A stretch of 64,000 nt of DNA, from the NCBI GenBank assembly GCA_030278955.1, contig JAOANR010000003.1, forward strand, positions 48,881,175 to 48,945,174. The letters are read 5' to 3'. Position numbers and translations under genes: made by a program. This DNA comes from Hygrophila difformis (Eukaryota; Streptophyta; Magnoliopsida; Lamiales; Acanthaceae). The notes beneath the pieces were generated by a model. It was not told the DNA's origin, ran no database searches, and saw nothing but the letters and a program-made list of their open reading frames with translations. Positions 23,278 to 34,971 of the stretch are shown here, one piece after another (position 1 is the stretch's first letter; every line of letters begins with the position of its first letter).

Positions 23278-23967
23278 AGAATTTTATGGTAAATAATCGA
23301 ACAAATTTCATTAGACCCCATAATAATCTCTAGAGAATCTGAGTGAATATTAAAGGGTTACCTTTTAAAACAACTTATCAATATCTACCGAATTGTCAGA
23401 GTCAGTGTTGGCCAAAGGTGGCCTGGACACGTATATGCCGAAAAAACTTGGACTGTGGCCTGTGATGCAGCCAGTGCACTAAACCCGTCCATGGTCAACC
23501 ACTTGACTTTACCCTGGAGTCTTTGAATCCACATTTCCACCCCCAAATCTCAATCTCAAAATGCCCAATCTGATTGGGATGAGGATTTAACTCAAGTGGT
23601 TAAGTTCATTGATTTCCACCAAAAGTTTGTAGGTTCGATTCCCCACCGGCCTCCTATCCCTCCATTTTATTCCCTTTGTAATTTTCATGGCATGGGCTCT
23701 CACCACCTCTTTCCCAGGCCGTCAATGACTCCTCAAAAGAAAATGTCCATCATCTCTTTTCCAGACTAGCAAGGGCTCCTACAAAAAAATGTCCAATACG
23801 ATTGATATCATGAATACATGGAGGGTGCGTTTGGTACATAGAATGGAATTGCAGAGAAATGATGGTAGAGAATGGAATTGCAGAGAAAAAGAGAATTGAG
23901 ACAAAGAAATGGAATTGATTATCCTGTTTGGTACCACAGAGAATGAGAATTGTTACTTCTGTTTGTA
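23278..23967. other. Host spacer with one SINE
   Basis: Apart from the SINE, the DNA is non-coding. The part at 23822-23960 (GGGTGCGTTTGGTAC and repeated GAATGGAATTGCAGAGAAA) resembles a MITE end, and the Helitron is inserted into it. Confidence 0.4.
23576..23786 (+). mobile_element. tRNA-derived SINE with target duplication
   Basis: The head has the A-box region TTTAACTCAAGTGGTTAAG and an exact B box GGTTCGATTCC. The body (CTCCTATCCCTCCATTTTA, TTCCCTTTGTAATTTTC) ends in A-rich DNA. The 18-bp flanks 23558-23575 and 23787-23804 match with two differences (AAATGCCCAATCTGATTG and AAATGTCCAATACGATTG), as expected for LINE-mediated insertion. It is the best preserved of three related copies in this window. 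Confidence 0.8.
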
Positions 23968-24650
23968 CTAGTATTTCGCCCGCCCAGTGGGCGGAAATTA
24001 TGGACAATATGAATAAAATTATCTAATTTAACAAATAAAATTAAACAATTTTATTATGTTGATTATATTCCCCAACCTTTTTAAACTATTTTAAGCATTA
24101 CATTAGTACGTCTATACATTGCATAGAAATCGACCAACATATGTCATTACCAATATTTATATATTACAATTTGGTATCTTAAAAAATACTTATACGACAA
24201 ACAATAGTTGAAAGGACAAAAAAATGAAAAAGCAAAGACAAAAACATTTCTATTCACGACTCTAATGTCATACATTGAAAAAGAAAGTACGTGAAATCGT
24301 ATTGCACTCGATAATTGATTATTGATATTGCCACCCTAAAGCGTTGAGGTAAGAAATTTCATAAAGATGTAATATTTCCAAATTAAATTATAAGAAATAC
24401 TCTTGTAAATGAATCCACTAATAAATTAAAATGACTATAGTTTCATCAACTTATTATCATATTGTAGTTTATCTAATTTAGTTAATTTATTTAATACGAA
24501 TATTTGTTATTCATTAATGAATATAATATCAATCTATAAAGTACTTATTAATAATTTACAATATATTCTTTAACTATAATTTAAATTAATAGAGTATTGG
24601 TTAAGAATAATAACAAATATTGAAATTCTGTTTAAAGAATAAATATAATA

Positions 24651-24773
24651 TCAACCCACAAAGTTTTTATTACATCCTTTATTTGGTAATATCCTTTATG
24701 TATAATAATTAATGAAATTAAATTATCTAATGAGAATTTCGCTTGAATTTGGTTCTCCTATTTTTTGAAAGTG

Positions 24774-24826
<53 letters not shown>

Positions 24827-25090
24827 TACCTTCATTTTTATAATGAAAAGGGATAGATTTTTGCTACTATTTATCATTCAACTATCAACCCATAAAGTTT
24901 TTGTTACATCTTTTATTTGGTACTTTATCTATAATAACTTATTAAATTAAATTATCTAACATGAATTTCTCTCAAATTTGGTTCTCCTATATTTTGAAAG
25001 TGCACTATGTTTGTTTTTTTTTTTTTTATATTATAATTCCTTCATTTTTATAGTGAAAACGAATTAAGTTTTACTAATGTTTATGATTCA
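24651..25090. repeat. Tandem duplication inside the Helitron, ~234-bp period
   Basis: TCAACCCACAAAGTTTTTA at 24651 and TCAACCCATAAAGTTTTTG at 24885 start two diverged copies. Both contain TTTGGTTCTCCTATTTTTTG-like and TGAAAGTGCA words. The first has an (ATT)n expansion after GTGCA and the second a T run. Confidence 0.7.
24775..24822. repeat. (ATT)n microsatellite
   Basis: About 16 ATT units within the first copy of the Helitron duplication. Confidence 0.95.
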
Positions 25091-25739
25091 ACTTTCACTA
25101 ATGCTTATACAACATTTATATAAGAAGAAACATAGTCAAGTGAAATCTCGTTAGATTCGTCTCATCATGTAGTTTTGAAATATCAAATTTTTCGAATTTA
25201 TTCTTGTACTCATTTTGAATTATTGATGAGTTATTGATCATTAGAAATGTGTATTGGATTGCGTGCAGAAAGTGAAAGTGAGGAAATAGAAAGTTTACTG
25301 TTCATAAGAGCACCCACATTGCAGCTAAGTTTTCCAATTCATGTCAGTTGCGTCAGAGAATGAATTGGACATCACGCGATGAGGGAATTAATAAGGTGTG
25401 GGGCCTACTCTGTGAGTTCAACACTATGAATTGAATTCATTGCTGAAAAAGCAGTCACTTTTTACACTTTCAATGCAAACTGTACAAATTTTTTAATTGC
25501 AACGGCTCATTTCAATTTTTCTTTTTTTTTTTTTAATTTTGAACACAACTTTTCAGATTTTCTTTTTAGGCAACGTTTATATTTTTTCTAATTTTTTTTA
25601 ACTTTATGTAACGGTTATATTTTCATTATCACTATAAATTCATCCAATCTACTCATACCCAATACATCAATCTTTTATATTTCCTTCTCATATTTCATCC
25701 AAATCTACTTCAACTTACTACTTTTAATTCCATATTTAT

Positions 25740-26992
25740 TTACATCAAATACAGTCTCCCACTCTTTTCCATCCAATTGCCAACAATAATAATAGTTTTT
25801 TCAACAATTGGTTCAACCAAGATACCAATGATGAAAATCCACAAAATATTCAACCCTCCCAAAATTTTCCATTTCCCCCCAATGTTCCTCAAAACTTTTA
25901 TCCTACACAAACTCCGCATTTTTTCCATAATCCACAATATTTTCAAAATTCACCTCAAAATTTTCATCAATCTCCTCCATTCTTCATGCACTCTTCTCCG
26001 CCAATAATTTCGGCTTCACAACCATTTGGCATCCCCCCAAGAATGAGTGCATTCAATCAACCAAATACTCCATCCTTTGTTCCAGAGACACAATTTTCGA
26101 ACTCAACTACACCGATTGATCTCACGTCAGAAAAAGAAACGACTACCGGAAAAGGCAAACAGAGATGGACAGTAGCAGAGGATGAACTCCTTGCAACATC
26201 ATTCGTGACGATGAGTGATGATCCCATCATAGGCAATGGCCAAAAATTGGATACTTTTTGGGATAGAATTTGCGAGTACTGGAATAATAACCGCGCTCCA
26301 GACATGGCTTATCGAAGTGTAAGCACAATGAGGTCGCATTGGTACAACACTGTCGCAAAGAAGGTAGCAAATTTCAATTCAAGTTATAATGCTGTATCAA
26401 GTGTTCACAGGAGCGGGAGTAGTGATGCGGACATACTGCACATGGCTCATGAAAAATATAAGTCGGAAAATAATGGAGTTGCATTCAATTTTGGGCATGT
26501 TTGGGAGATTCTGAAGGATCGGCCTCTATTTAGTTCGCAATGCAACGACGAATTCGGTTCTTCGAAGAAGGCAAGAACTTCGGACTCCAACACAAGTAAC
26601 AGCTCCTCAACCAAATCCCGGGTCTTGGATTTCGATCTAAACATTGACGATGCTAGGCCGATGGGCAGAAAATGGCAAAAAGAAAAGCGAAGGGTAAGGG
26701 TAAAGCACGATCTACATCAGATCATCCAAGGTTGGGTGATGCACTCCGTCATATCAGTGAATACAATGAGGCGAAAAAGCTTGAGGCAGAGGCAAAAAAG
26801 ATTGAGGCAGAGGCAAAGAGCAAAATGGCCGAGGCGAAAAGCCGTAAGGCAGAGGCAAAAAAAGAAGCAACTCTTATGCAAGAATGCAAGTTTGTTGCGC
26901 GTGACACTTCAACAATGACGGATAAACAACGCGAAGCTCACGAACTTGCATGTGCACAAATTTATGCGAAGTGGACATCTAACAATAATTGA
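25740..26992 (+). pseudogene. Harbinger ORF1, Myb/trihelix-like DNA-binding protein (broken)
   Basis: In these transposons ORF1 binds the element ends and partners the transposase. The reading frame is open from about 25735 with an asparagine/glutamine-rich N terminus (SFFNNWFNQDTND, PQYFQNSPQNFHQ). The first in-frame ATG, however, is at 25986, so the original start appears lost. The Myb/SANT-like domain begins KQRWTVAEDELLATSF and continues through GQKLDTFWDRICEYWN and STMRSHWYNTV. After the conserved RPMGRK (near 26670) a one-base shift moves the frame to KRKAKGKGKA and an EAKKIEAEAK coiled coil ending at 26992. The domain and C-terminal tail are characteristic, so only the state of the gene is in doubt. 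Confidence 0.8.
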
Positions 26993-27421
26993 TCTTGCAA
27001 TCGTATTCACTTTCAATGTTTATGTTCATTAGGTCTTGCATTTTTATTTATGTAATATTGTATCCCATTTTTCATTTATCAATATAATATTCTTATAATG
27101 CAATTTTTACATTTAAAATTATTACCGTTACCTTGAAAACGATACAAGAATCAATAATAATTTATATTTCAAACGGTTACTTTTCAAAGTCAAATAATAA
27201 TATAAAAATATAATAATATTTAAATTTCAAACGGCTACTTTTCAAAATCAAATAATAATATAAAAAATAATCATAATATTCAAAATTCAAACGTTTGAAA
27301 ATATGACCGTTACTTTATTTTATCTATTAATACCATACCACTTCATTATATTTTTGCACATCCAAACACTACTACCTCAATTATCTCCTTTCAATTTTCG
27401 CTCGCCTCTTCACATACTACA

Positions 27422-28684
27422 ATGTCTCAAAGTTCTGAAAGCTCAACGCCTTCCGGTTCCGAAGAACCCACACAAGAGATATCTGCACACGAGGAATCCA
27501 CAGAGGATGAAGCTGATTCCACGGCTGAAGCAATGGTGTCCATACTATTCCAGTTTGTGGAAGATGAGCTGCGAATACCACGACGGAGGTTTATCGAGAG
27601 AAATCGAGAAGATGGACATGCTAGGCTTGTGAATGATTATTTCTCTGAAAATCCGGTATATCACGATCGTATCTTCCGTCGACGATTTCGCATGCGCAAG
27701 GATTTATTCCTTCGTATAGTTAATGCAGTTGCAGGTCGATCTGGGTATTTCCAACAACGGAGTGATGCAATTGGGCGACAAAGCCTATCACCGCTCCAAA
27801 AATGCACAGCAGCCTTACGTCAACTGGCATATGGAGTTCCTGCCGACTCTCTTGATGAGTATCTACGGATGGGTGAGTCAACTGCTATCAAATACTTGTA
27901 TAAATTTTGTGAGGTTGTCGTTGAATTATTTAGCCAGCACTACTTGAGAAGGCCAGATCAAAATGACATTCAACATCTTCTACATTTGCACGAGACGAGA
28001 CATGGGTTCCCCGGTATGTTGGGTAGCCTCGATTGCATGCACTGGGAGTGGAAAAATTGTCTAGTGGCTTGGAAAGGGCAATTCACAAGAGGACACGGGT
28101 CACCAACAATAGTGCTTGAAGCGGTTGCATCTCAGGATCTATGGATATGGCATGCTTTTTTTGGAGTGGCTGGTTCACGTAATGATATTAACGTTTTAGA
28201 CGAATCTCCTTTGTTCAACAATGTTTTGACAGGGGATGCGGCCGACGTTAATTTCATGGTGAATGGGACTCAATATACGAAAGGTTATTATTTAACCGAT
28301 GGAATATATCCAGAATGGTCCACATTCGTCAAATCTTTCCCATGCCCACAAGATTCAAAGAGAAGGTTATTTAAACAAAAACAAGAATCTGCAAGAAAGG
28401 ATGTTGAACGAGCTTTTGGAGTGCTTCAAGCTAGATGGGCTATTGTCAGGGGGCCAGCTCGTCTTTGGTATAAGAAAAAATTAAAAGCAATAATGTTAAC
28501 ATGCATTATTCTATACAATATAATTGTTGAAGATGAAGGGGATATAGTTACAAATTGGGTAAATGAGGAAGAAGACGAGCTTGCAGTACCGGCTCAAGGC
28601 GCCACCTATGATTTTCAAGAATATCTCCGAAGGAATTCTGCCCTCCGTGACACCAAGTTCATCACCAACTTCGGCATGATTTAG
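27422..28684 (+). CDS. PIF/Harbinger DDE transposase, intact frame
   Basis: A 420-codon frame of normal length for plant HARBI1-like/PIF transposases (DDE_Tnp_4 or plant transposon protein family), which cut and join the element at TTA/TAA targets. An acidic, serine-rich N terminus is followed by a helix-turn-helix-like region (RKDLFLRIVNAVAGRSGYF, LSPLQKCTAALRQLAYG). The catalytic triad is visible at D204 (GSLDCMHWEW), D293 (LTDGIYPEW) and E329 (VERAFGVLQARW). There is no internal stop. ATG 27422 is preceded by an AT-rich leader and fits the family's N terminus. The neighbour ORF1 is damaged, so activity in trans is possible but unproven. Confidence 0.88.
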   Translation: MSQSSESSTPSGSEEPTQEISAHEESTEDEADSTAEAMVSILFQFVEDELRIPRRRFIERNREDGHARLVNDYFSENPVYHDRIFRRRFRMRKDLFLRIVNAVAGRSGYFQQRSDAIGRQSLSPLQKCTAALRQLAYGVPADSLDEYLRMGESTAIKYLYKFCEVVVELFSQHYLRRPDQNDIQHLLHLHETRHGFPGMLGSLDCMHWEWKNCLVAWKGQFTRGHGSPTIVLEAVASQDLWIWHAFFGVAGSRNDINVLDESPLFNNVLTGDAADVNFMVNGTQYTKGYYLTDGIYPEWSTFVKSFPCPQDSKRRLFKQKQESARKDVERAFGVLQARWAIVRGPARLWYKKKLKAIMLTCIILYNIIVEDEGDIVTNWVNEEEDELAVPAQGATYDFQEYLRRNSALRDTKFITNFGMI

Positions 28685-29358
28685 TTGAGCATATTTGGAT
28701 GCCCTTTGGCAACAACGTTGAGTAGTTTTTATGTTCCTCGTGGTTTAGCATTTTATTTACTATTTATGTTGTATGGCAAGTCTGGAGTATTGAATATCTT
28801 TTAATTAATGTATTGTATTTTAAATTGAAATTTATGTATGTTTTATTTAATGTGTTGATTAGGTTTTTAATATTCTAACTTTCAAATATTACTTTTTTTG
28901 GGGGGAGGGGGGGGGGGGGGAAGAATATTATTAATATTTAATGTATATTTGGAACATTAATTGTTTGCATAAGAGAATAAATTGTATAAATATTTACAAA
29001 AGAATATATATTTTTTTGTATTTTTTAAGTAGTATGTATATAATTAAAATAGTAAAAAAAAATTAAATTATTGTATAATTTTAATATTGATATTGAATGA
29101 TTAGATTGTGGGTCCCAGTAAAAAGAAGATATTAATTGGTGAAGGGATGTAGGGATTAATTGGAATGAATTAAAAGAGTGTTGGAAGAAGTGAAAAGCTG
29201 ATGTGGCGGAGAGAAGGTGAAAAATTGAGTTATTAATTTGGATATGGATGTAGTTGCCTTAAGGGGATTTTTGTGAGAGAGAATTGATATGTTACTGTTC
29301 ATAAGAGTAGGTTACTGTTCATAAGGGAAATTGTTTTTATATATTATATAGATATAGA

Positions 29359-30972
29359 TTTGAGTATGTCAGAGAATTCTACAAAGAAATACAACAAATA
29401 ACCAAGTGAATTTTCTATTTTTAAGATAATATAATATAACAATATTTATTTTCTATTTTTTTATATATTATAATTTATTTTAAGATACTTTAATTATCAT
29501 AGAATTATAGTGTATTAATTTTATTGATTTTTTGTTATATTGCATATTTATTTTATTTAATTATTATTTTATATTAACTTATTTAAATTATGAATTGATT
29601 TTATATTTTTATTTACTGTTAAATTTTTACTTTTATATTTTTATATCATTTATATATGTTTTACTTTACTTTATAGTTTTACTTTAATAAGATATAATAT
29701 AATTTTATTTTAAAATAATTCAATTTCCTTATTCAGTGTTATATATATACATATATTTTAGTTGACGTTTAATTTAATAATATATATGATTTAATTATAT
29801 TTAACTATTTGAATATATTTAATTCAATTTTCATTATTTATATATTAAATTTAAGTTTATTTGGACTTTTTTTATATTTATTCATATATATTGAACCCAC
29901 AAATTTCAATTCTCTTCATTTTTTCATATATAATTAGGGGTGAAAGTGGGGCGGATAATATCCGTCCGATCCGACGCCGTATTCGATTATATTCGAATCC
30001 GAATTCGAATTTTTATATCCGGCGGATACGGGATAGGATATGGGATTGTAAATATCCGCCCGTATCCGAAAAATCCGAATATAATGCGGATATTATCCGT
30101 ATTTTCTATCCGAATATCCGAAAATTTATATATATTTTTATATGTATAATATAATATATTATATTAACTATAAAATAAATAAGTAATACTATATGTATAA
30201 ATATAATCAAAAGCTTGAAAGCCATATGTAATTTATTAAATCAAATCATATCAATCAACTCAACTACATCATTAGGTTCTTTGCATCAAAACTATAGTAT
30301 GTAACATCTTGTAGTGATGTTATTTAGATGTTTTGAACGAAATAACTAATGATCTTAGAAAATTTAAAAATTTAGTTTAGCTTACATAGTAGTATATTCC
30401 GATTTCACTTAAAAAATTATAAAAAATTAATTTTAGTAATTATAAGATTATCCGAGTGAAAATCCGAATCCGTCTCATATCCGTTTCCCGAAATATTCGA
30501 ATTCGTATTTGTATCCGGCCTATTCGTATCCGATTCCATATTCGACAAAAAGATATGGGATAGGATACGGGATGAGTACTATCCGCCCGTATCCGTCCCG
30601 TTTTCACCCCTAAAGAATCAGAAGTTGGGAATGAGAATTCATTTATTTCTTAACTTTCAAATTTTTAATGTAACCAAACATGAGAAATGCAATTAATTCC
30701 TTTCTCTACTTTCATTTCTTTATAGCAACACACAATTGAAGGTCTACTGCTCAATCAACAATTTATAAATTTTTTTTTAAGATTTTTAAAGTTGGGAAAT
30801 TTAGATGTTAATGATTTTTTTTAAAAAATATAACTAAAGAAAATGTAGTGTCCATCCAAAATTGGACTACCTAAATCCACAACTTTTTCATCCATAAGAT
30901 TGAATACAGTCATACACCGCCTAAAAACGCAGCCGCGTTCCGCCGCTTCACCCTCCAAGAACGACGAAGAAC
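29359..30972. other. AT-rich host spacer with one MITE
   Basis: 29359-29935 is very AT-rich with no gene. 30612-30972 leads into the DFRP gene; its last ~70 bases are GC-richer and look like a 5' UTR. Confidence 0.5.
29936..30611. mobile_element. MITE with ATCCG-rich arms, 676 bp
   Basis: The ends AGGGGTGAAAGTGGGGCGG and CCGTCCCGTTTTCACCCCT are inverted. Both arms carry many ATCCG/CGGAT words, and the centre is AT-rich. The ends resemble a common plant non-autonomous hAT-like type, but the flanks show no clear target duplication. Confidence 0.6.
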
Positions 30973-33900
30973 ATGGGCGCTGAAGCGGAGAAAAATCAAC
31001 AACAATCACAGATACGCTTTCCTGTGCCCACAGCTGCTCCCAATCCAAACCCTAATTCTCTCACACAGGCTCAATTTCTCGCCTGGAAACGCCGAAAGGT
31101 CATTTCTTTTCCTCTCTGTCTCCTATTTCATTCAATTTTACCTTTTCTTTTGTTATTGACAATTACATATGTTTATTGAAGTTTTTCCGCTTGATTCGTA
31201 TTACCTCATCATTCATATCTACTCCTCTGTCCCATTGTCCCATTTAAGATGTCTTGTTTCATTTCTGCACACAATCCAATGCACTTTTTAAATCGTTAAT
31301 ATCTCAAAATATATACAATAAAAAATTATGTAAAATATATATTATAAAACTACTTGATTATACTTTTCTAACAAGATCCAACTCGACTATTTTTTTCAAA
31401 CATATACTTGGAATTATATTGAGTCAAAGTTAAACAATGAACAGTGCCAAAAAGTCAAACCAGACATCTTTGCCTGGGACGGAGGGAGTATATGTTTATA
31501 TGACTGTATGTATGTACAAGTATGCATAGGTGCGGAATCTCTGGTTGATAAATTCCGAAAATTGGGATTCATTATCCCCACCCCTAAAAAAGCAAACAAA
31601 AAGAGGGTTTTATTGATGGAGTGGTGTGTATGTGTTGATGCGTGTTGTGGTTGAATAACATTTGTCAGTTAATAAATAATCTGCTGTTTAGTTGGGTAGC
31701 TCTTAATTTATCTGTTTAATTTTTTCCAATTTCCAGAACCTTCAGCTCTATCGTTTGATCTGAATAGAGAGTTGTGATTAATTTGGTATCTGATCAAATT
31801 TAACTTTTTTATACTCCCCAGTTTTCAGTTATTTTAAAATAGGGTAAATTTTGTTGTTATTGAGATTCCTAAGCTAGGCCTCCGAAAGCATGTTACTACT
31901 TAAATTATAGAACCAGCATTCAACTAGGTTAATGATTATTTGAATCATAGTAGCCAGCGGCACTTGGTCACTAGGGCTGTCTGGAGCCATGGCGCATGGC
32001 ACCACCTTGAACTTCTGTGATAGAATTGTCTCCTGCCATTCTTGTAAGTTGAACGTAAGCTAACCATCCTAACCACAAAACTAATCTGCAATGTTCAAAT
32101 ACAAGAGCTAATTATGTGATGGTTTTTCTATCTTATTTTATTTGATTTATTTATTTTTTTATGAACCTCTCTGTTTTGAACATGTGGAACAAGGACTTGT
32201 CTACCATATCCATATTTTGGTGCAAAACATACTTTGTGCAAAGGTTTCCTGCCCACTCAGGTGAGAAAAATACTGTTTGGTGCATACTTCATCTAAGTTT
32301 GGAATGGAATATCTGCCTTTATTTTTGAATTCATGTCAATAGATCTATTCTATTATAAGTTTAAAAGAAATCAACACTGCCTAGACCATTTGTTTTTTTA
32401 CTTCTGTTGTAAACCATGCCTTAAGGATTTGACTTTAGATGAACCGATGAACCCATAGAATTCAACAATTCAACATTTGTCCGAAGCAGTCATTTTTTGG
32501 GTGATGCATTCATTCTTGTTTTACTCTTATTCACATGTTATATGCAGGTTAATTTAATTGTTGTTAAGTTTCGTTTTACTTCGATAATTCATTTATATTG
32601 TTATTTCAGTGGCTAGATAACAGAAGAACCACTGTTACTACTAATAGTTTCTATGCGATGCATCATTGTCATAAGAATAAAGATCACACACCAAGTTTTT
32701 TGTTGTACCATTTCTTTTTTCATCATGAGGCTTGGCTTTATTAGGGCATACTTTTGGCACTTATCCTGTGATTCTTCCACCCATGTATGTTGTTTTAAAT
32801 CAGTATGAATTGCTCATAAGCTCATCTTGGCTTGATATGACTCGACTTTGGCTAATTAATATAAAAAGATAAACCAATTTTAAGCTAAAAGAAATCTTGG
32901 AAAAAGAAAAAAATATCAAATTGAGCTTACAAAAGAAAAATTCTGAAGGGTACTCATTTACACTTGATTGAACCATACGGGGGCTTTATTGTAGCTTGAC
33001 AAATAAACGTCTAACTGCAATGGTGTTGAAATTTGTTCACATGTGATCTTCTTAATGAGCTCAATAATGCGTCAATTTGCTTGACTTGTGTTGGTAATGG
33101 ACAATTGGAGCTTGACTCAAGTTGGAATTTAAATTTTGTGAGCTTGACTTACCCCAGGTTCAAATTTAGCTCTAGAATTAGATATTCAGCTCAACTTGGA
33201 TCAATTTCTCTTACACAAAGTCTCTGCCATTTTTTAATTATAAAAGTAAATTGCACTTGAGATAACCCTGGTTGGATTCCCATTCCGAGGATGCTTATTT
33301 TTTCAAATGTTTACCACATGTAAAAATGTTTGTGAGAAATCTTTCTAAAATTAAATACACATCGGCATGTTGATTGAATTTGAATCAAAAACTGGCAGTC
33401 TGGCACAAACAATGTGAAATTTTGGGAGCCACATAAGAATGAACTTTACTTACGACAATACTTGTGGATTTTCCCAACACCTCAGTCCTCAGAGCATCAA
33501 CCTTTTGTCATTCCCAGAGCTCAGAAATAGTATTGTGTTACCAATCTTTTCTTTGCAACTCCATATTTCTAACTGAACTATCCTCTCCATAGATGTATTA
33601 CCAGCTGCAAAAAAAGTATTGTACTCGTACATGGTTGACTTTCCATCTTTTTCAGAAGGTGAAACATATAGTAGAAACTTTAATTTCTTTTTTGCTTCTT
33701 TTTTTTAAAAAATAAAAGCAAGACGGTTTTCTTTTTCCAATTGTGTAAAATGAAACACTACAGTTGCACATAAAATATCATTTGTTATTATAAGAAATCT
33801 TAAACTTGGAATTTTGTCTTGTACACCACCTACCCCCTTGCCTATTGTGGCATGGCACCCTGTGCAACATTGGCAATTAATTTTTCTAAAACCAGACTGC

Positions 33901-34971
33901 ATCATCTGCTTTAACTGTGAACCTGCCGTCAGCCCAGTCCATTCTAAGCAAATTACTTGATGCTTCTAAGGTTGGTGTAATTGGGCATATATGGTTAAGT
34001 GCATCGGCTATGTTTGATTATGTTTTTTGTGTGTCATCATATCCGATGCTACCATTTTTTTTTTCTTTATATATTACATGACAATAATGTTGTTAATGCT
34101 AAATGCTGTTATTATTCAAATTCACTTGTAGTACATTAATACGTTTCAATGTCTATATCAGTACAAGAAAAAAGATTGAAAAGTAGAGGAAATGAAATTT
34201 TAAAGTTACCTAGAGATATGAGAGAAATAGAGTAATTAGTATATATGGTGATTTGATGTCTATACTGGTTGTCTGGGTTTATATGAGTGGTTGGGGAATG
34301 GGGATTCTAACCTTACCTTGGGGTTGATAGGTTGAAGATGTAAGCAACAATCCATTCTGAAAGGTAATATGATAATATGAACCCTCTAAAGTGTTCTTTT
34401 TTTCTAAAAAAAAAAAAATTATATCTAATACATGCATTTGCACAAATGCATGTATCTACAGTAGGAGAGACATGTGGATGTCATAAATCCGTTTATTAGT
34501 ATGATTATAAATTTGATTCTATCCTATTTAAAAGGCGGATGTGCCTATGTCTGTCTCTCTCTATATGGCATAGATTAACATAAGAGCAGTGCTAGTTTAG
34601 TTAAGCACACTGTTGTATCTTGGCCATCGATTGATGTGTACCTGTCTCCAAACCCTGTAAATATTTTGATGTGGACAAAAATAAAAGCTTGGTTTATTTG
34701 GCAAACCTTGGGTTGTCGAAAGTTGTGTTAATGTACTATGGCTTATTTGGGGATATAATAGAACCCAAACATGTGCTCTTTGGCATTTTCAGTTTCAGAA
34801 ATTTATGATGAAAGACAATTGCATAATGGTGTACAGGATGCTGATGCCTCTGCCAGAAAAGCTGAAGTAACAAGAAAGCGGGAAGAAGATACAGCTGCTG
34901 GCACGGTTCAAATGAATGGGCGTGAGCTTTTCACTCATGAACCCTGGGTTTTTGATAACTCTTGTTATTAG
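30973..34971 (+). CDS. Small DFRP-domain protein (ZC3H15/TMA46 C-terminal type), two exons
   Basis: Exon 1 (30973-31098) encodes MGAEAEKNQQQSQIRFPVPT and ends SLTQAQFLAWKRRK. Exon 2 (34837-34971) begins DADASARKAEVTRKREEDTA and ends FTHEPWVFDNSCY and TAG. Both junctions are phase 0, with GTCATT at the donor and GTACAG at the acceptor. The 86-residue product matches only the C-terminal DFRP motif of ZC3H15/TMA46 proteins: FLAWKxxK, a charged coiled coil, then G-R-E-x-F (MNGRELF). This region binds DRG-family GTPases, which act on ribosomes. The CCCH zinc fingers of the full-length proteins are absent. The 3.7-kb intron contains a Stowaway MITE and a perfect 26-bp palindrome. The gene could be a plant-specific short form or a truncated paralog. 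Confidence 0.7.
31222..31488. mobile_element. Stowaway MITE in the DFRP gene intron, 267 bp
   Basis: The ends CTCCTCTGTCCCA and TGGGACGGAGGGAG are inverted repeats of the Stowaway type, flanked by TA at 31220-31221 and 31489-31490. The body is AT-rich and non-coding. Confidence 0.8.

Larger units (their letters stand above)
25308..29259 (+). mobile_element. PIF/Harbinger DNA transposon, 3.95 kb
   Basis: The left end GAGCACCCACATTGCA and the right end (inward AGGCAACTACATCCAT) are imperfect inverted repeats. TAA flanks both sides (25305-25307 and 29260-29262), the 3-bp TTA/TAA duplication of this superfamily. Inside are the two standard genes: a Myb/SANT-like ORF1 and a DDE transposase. A G-rich run at 28901-28921 lies near the right end. 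The ORF1 damage suggests it cannot move alone even though the transposase frame is open. Confidence 0.85.
23968..29358 (-). mobile_element. Non-autonomous Helitron containing a nested Harbinger
   Basis: Read on the minus strand, the element starts TCTATATCTATATAATATAT and ends in a hairpin CCGCCCACTGGGCGG followed by GCGAAATACTAG. It lies exactly between A (23967) and T (29359). A 5' TC, a 3' CTAG with a GC-rich hairpin 8-10 bases before it, and insertion between A and T define a Helitron. There is no Rep/helicase. Without the Harbinger insertion it would be about 1.4 kb. Its own interior is AT-rich and contains an (ATT)n run and an internal duplication. Confidence 0.75.

Noticed and set aside
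28901..28921. G-run as a quadruplex or regulatory element
   Set aside because: Long G homopolymers also occur at 51396 and 61159; they are likely slippage products or assembly-sensitive runs with no further context.
23822..30735. One older MITE split by the Helitron and another MITE (GGGTGCGTTTGGTAC on the left, AACCAAACATGAG on the right)
   Set aside because: Words on the two sides are suggestive, but no clean inverted end or target duplication could be matched.
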